From NCBI GenBank assembly GCA_013288685.1, contig JABDBM010000043.1, positions 64-33,206 on the forward strand: a stretch of 33,143 nucleotides of DNA, given 5' to 3'. Source of the DNA: Bacteroidota bacterium (lineage in GTDB: Bacteria; Bacteroidota; Bacteroidia; Sphingobacteriales; Sphingobacteriaceae). Shown one piece after another: positions 32,971 to 33,143 of the stretch (positions are counted from its first letter, which is position 1; each line of letters starts with the position of its first letter). A program made the translations under genes and the position numbers. The notes below the pieces were generated by a model, which saw only the letters and a list, made by a program, of their open reading frames with translations, ran no database searches and was not told where the DNA came from.

Positions 32971-33143
32971 ATGCGTTTTAAACTTTACTTATTTTCTATC
33001 GTTCTGTTTTTATTGCAACAAAGTCTGTACGCGCAAAGCGATGTATATAAGTTTTCGCATTTAGATATTACCAACGGCCTGTCAGACAATCAGGTGAGTT
33101 GCGTTTTTAAAGACGATAAGGGTTTTATGTGGTTTGGCACTAC
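32971..33143 (+). CDS. Propeller-sensor histidine kinase, partial (5' end only)
   Basis: Only 57 complete codons are inside the window; the 3' end is cut. Signal peptide MRFKLYLFSIVLFLLQQSLYAQ, then FSHLDITNGLSDNQVSCVFKDDKGFMWFGT, the opening of a periplasmic two-component-sensor propeller (Reg_prop repeats) found in hybrid two-component systems and LytS-like sensors. I cannot tell from this fragment whether it is a hybrid kinase-regulator or a simpler sensor. It lies 216 nt after the AraC gene, same strand. In Bacteroidota such sensors commonly control polysaccharide-utilisation loci. Confidence 0.85.
   Translation, partial: MRFKLYLFSIVLFLLQQSLYAQSDVYKFSHLDITNGLSDNQVSCVFKDDKGFMWFGT

Overview
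The window looks like chromosomal DNA of a Bacteroidota bacterium, most likely family Sphingobacteriaceae (a Mucilaginibacter- or Pedobacter-like soil organism). This rests on a SusC/SusD pair, Bacteroidota-type TAnnTTTG -7 promoter boxes (clearest before tRNA-His and purL), a two-component sensor start with propeller repeats, outer-membrane lipoproteins with CKK-type lipoboxes, and moderate GC. The genus is an inference from protein style, not from a database match. No phage, plasmid, transposase or CRISPR genes are visible.

Layout. 1-3.6 kb: an ammonium channel (Amt) followed by an outer-membrane porin, with a strong hairpin between them, then a small secreted protein. 3.6-7.6 kb: a TonB-like protein behind an array of 23-bp direct repeats, purL with a TTG start, and a VOC/glyoxalase-like enzyme. 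7.6-9.9 kb: a GH29 alpha-L-fucosidase bracketed by two different inverted-repeat elements of about 220-235 bp. 9.9-14.6 kb: a compact cluster of trmN6, two similar small membrane proteins and a YfcE-like phosphoesterase, then on the minus strand RNase HI and a copper P1B-ATPase. 14.8-19.3 kb: tRNA-His with a textbook promoter and terminator, then an accessory stretch holding three small orphan genes that may be immunity-like (one cut by an in-frame stop, one by a frameshift), a GH43 enzyme and an unassigned secreted protein of about 427 residues. 19.3-26.4 kb: a long leader with a hairpin, susC, susD, a terminator, and a secreted beta-barrel-like protein. 26.4-31.5 kb: a seven-haem c-type cytochrome lipoprotein divergent from a very large FG-GAP/UnbV lipoprotein. 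31.5-33.1 kb: an AraC-family regulator and the first 57 codons of a periplasmic propeller sensor that runs off the window.

How the genes fit together. The secreted GH29, GH43, SusC/SusD, UnbV lipoprotein, AraC regulator and propeller sensor point to glycan scavenging, but they do not form one polysaccharide-utilisation locus: they are separated by housekeeping genes and opposite-strand genes. Amt plus porin is a nitrogen-uptake pair. purL, trmN6, rnhA, tRNA-His and the copper pump are housekeeping.

The most unusual feature of the window is the number and variety of palindromic intergenic elements. At least five unlike families are present, several nested as hairpins within hairpins, and one supplies the last codons of the copper ATPase. 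The best candidates for new biology are the unassigned 427-residue protein next to GH43, the remodelled stretch downstream of tRNA-His, and the inverted-repeat elements. I see no gene set that I can confidently call a new defence or mobile system.
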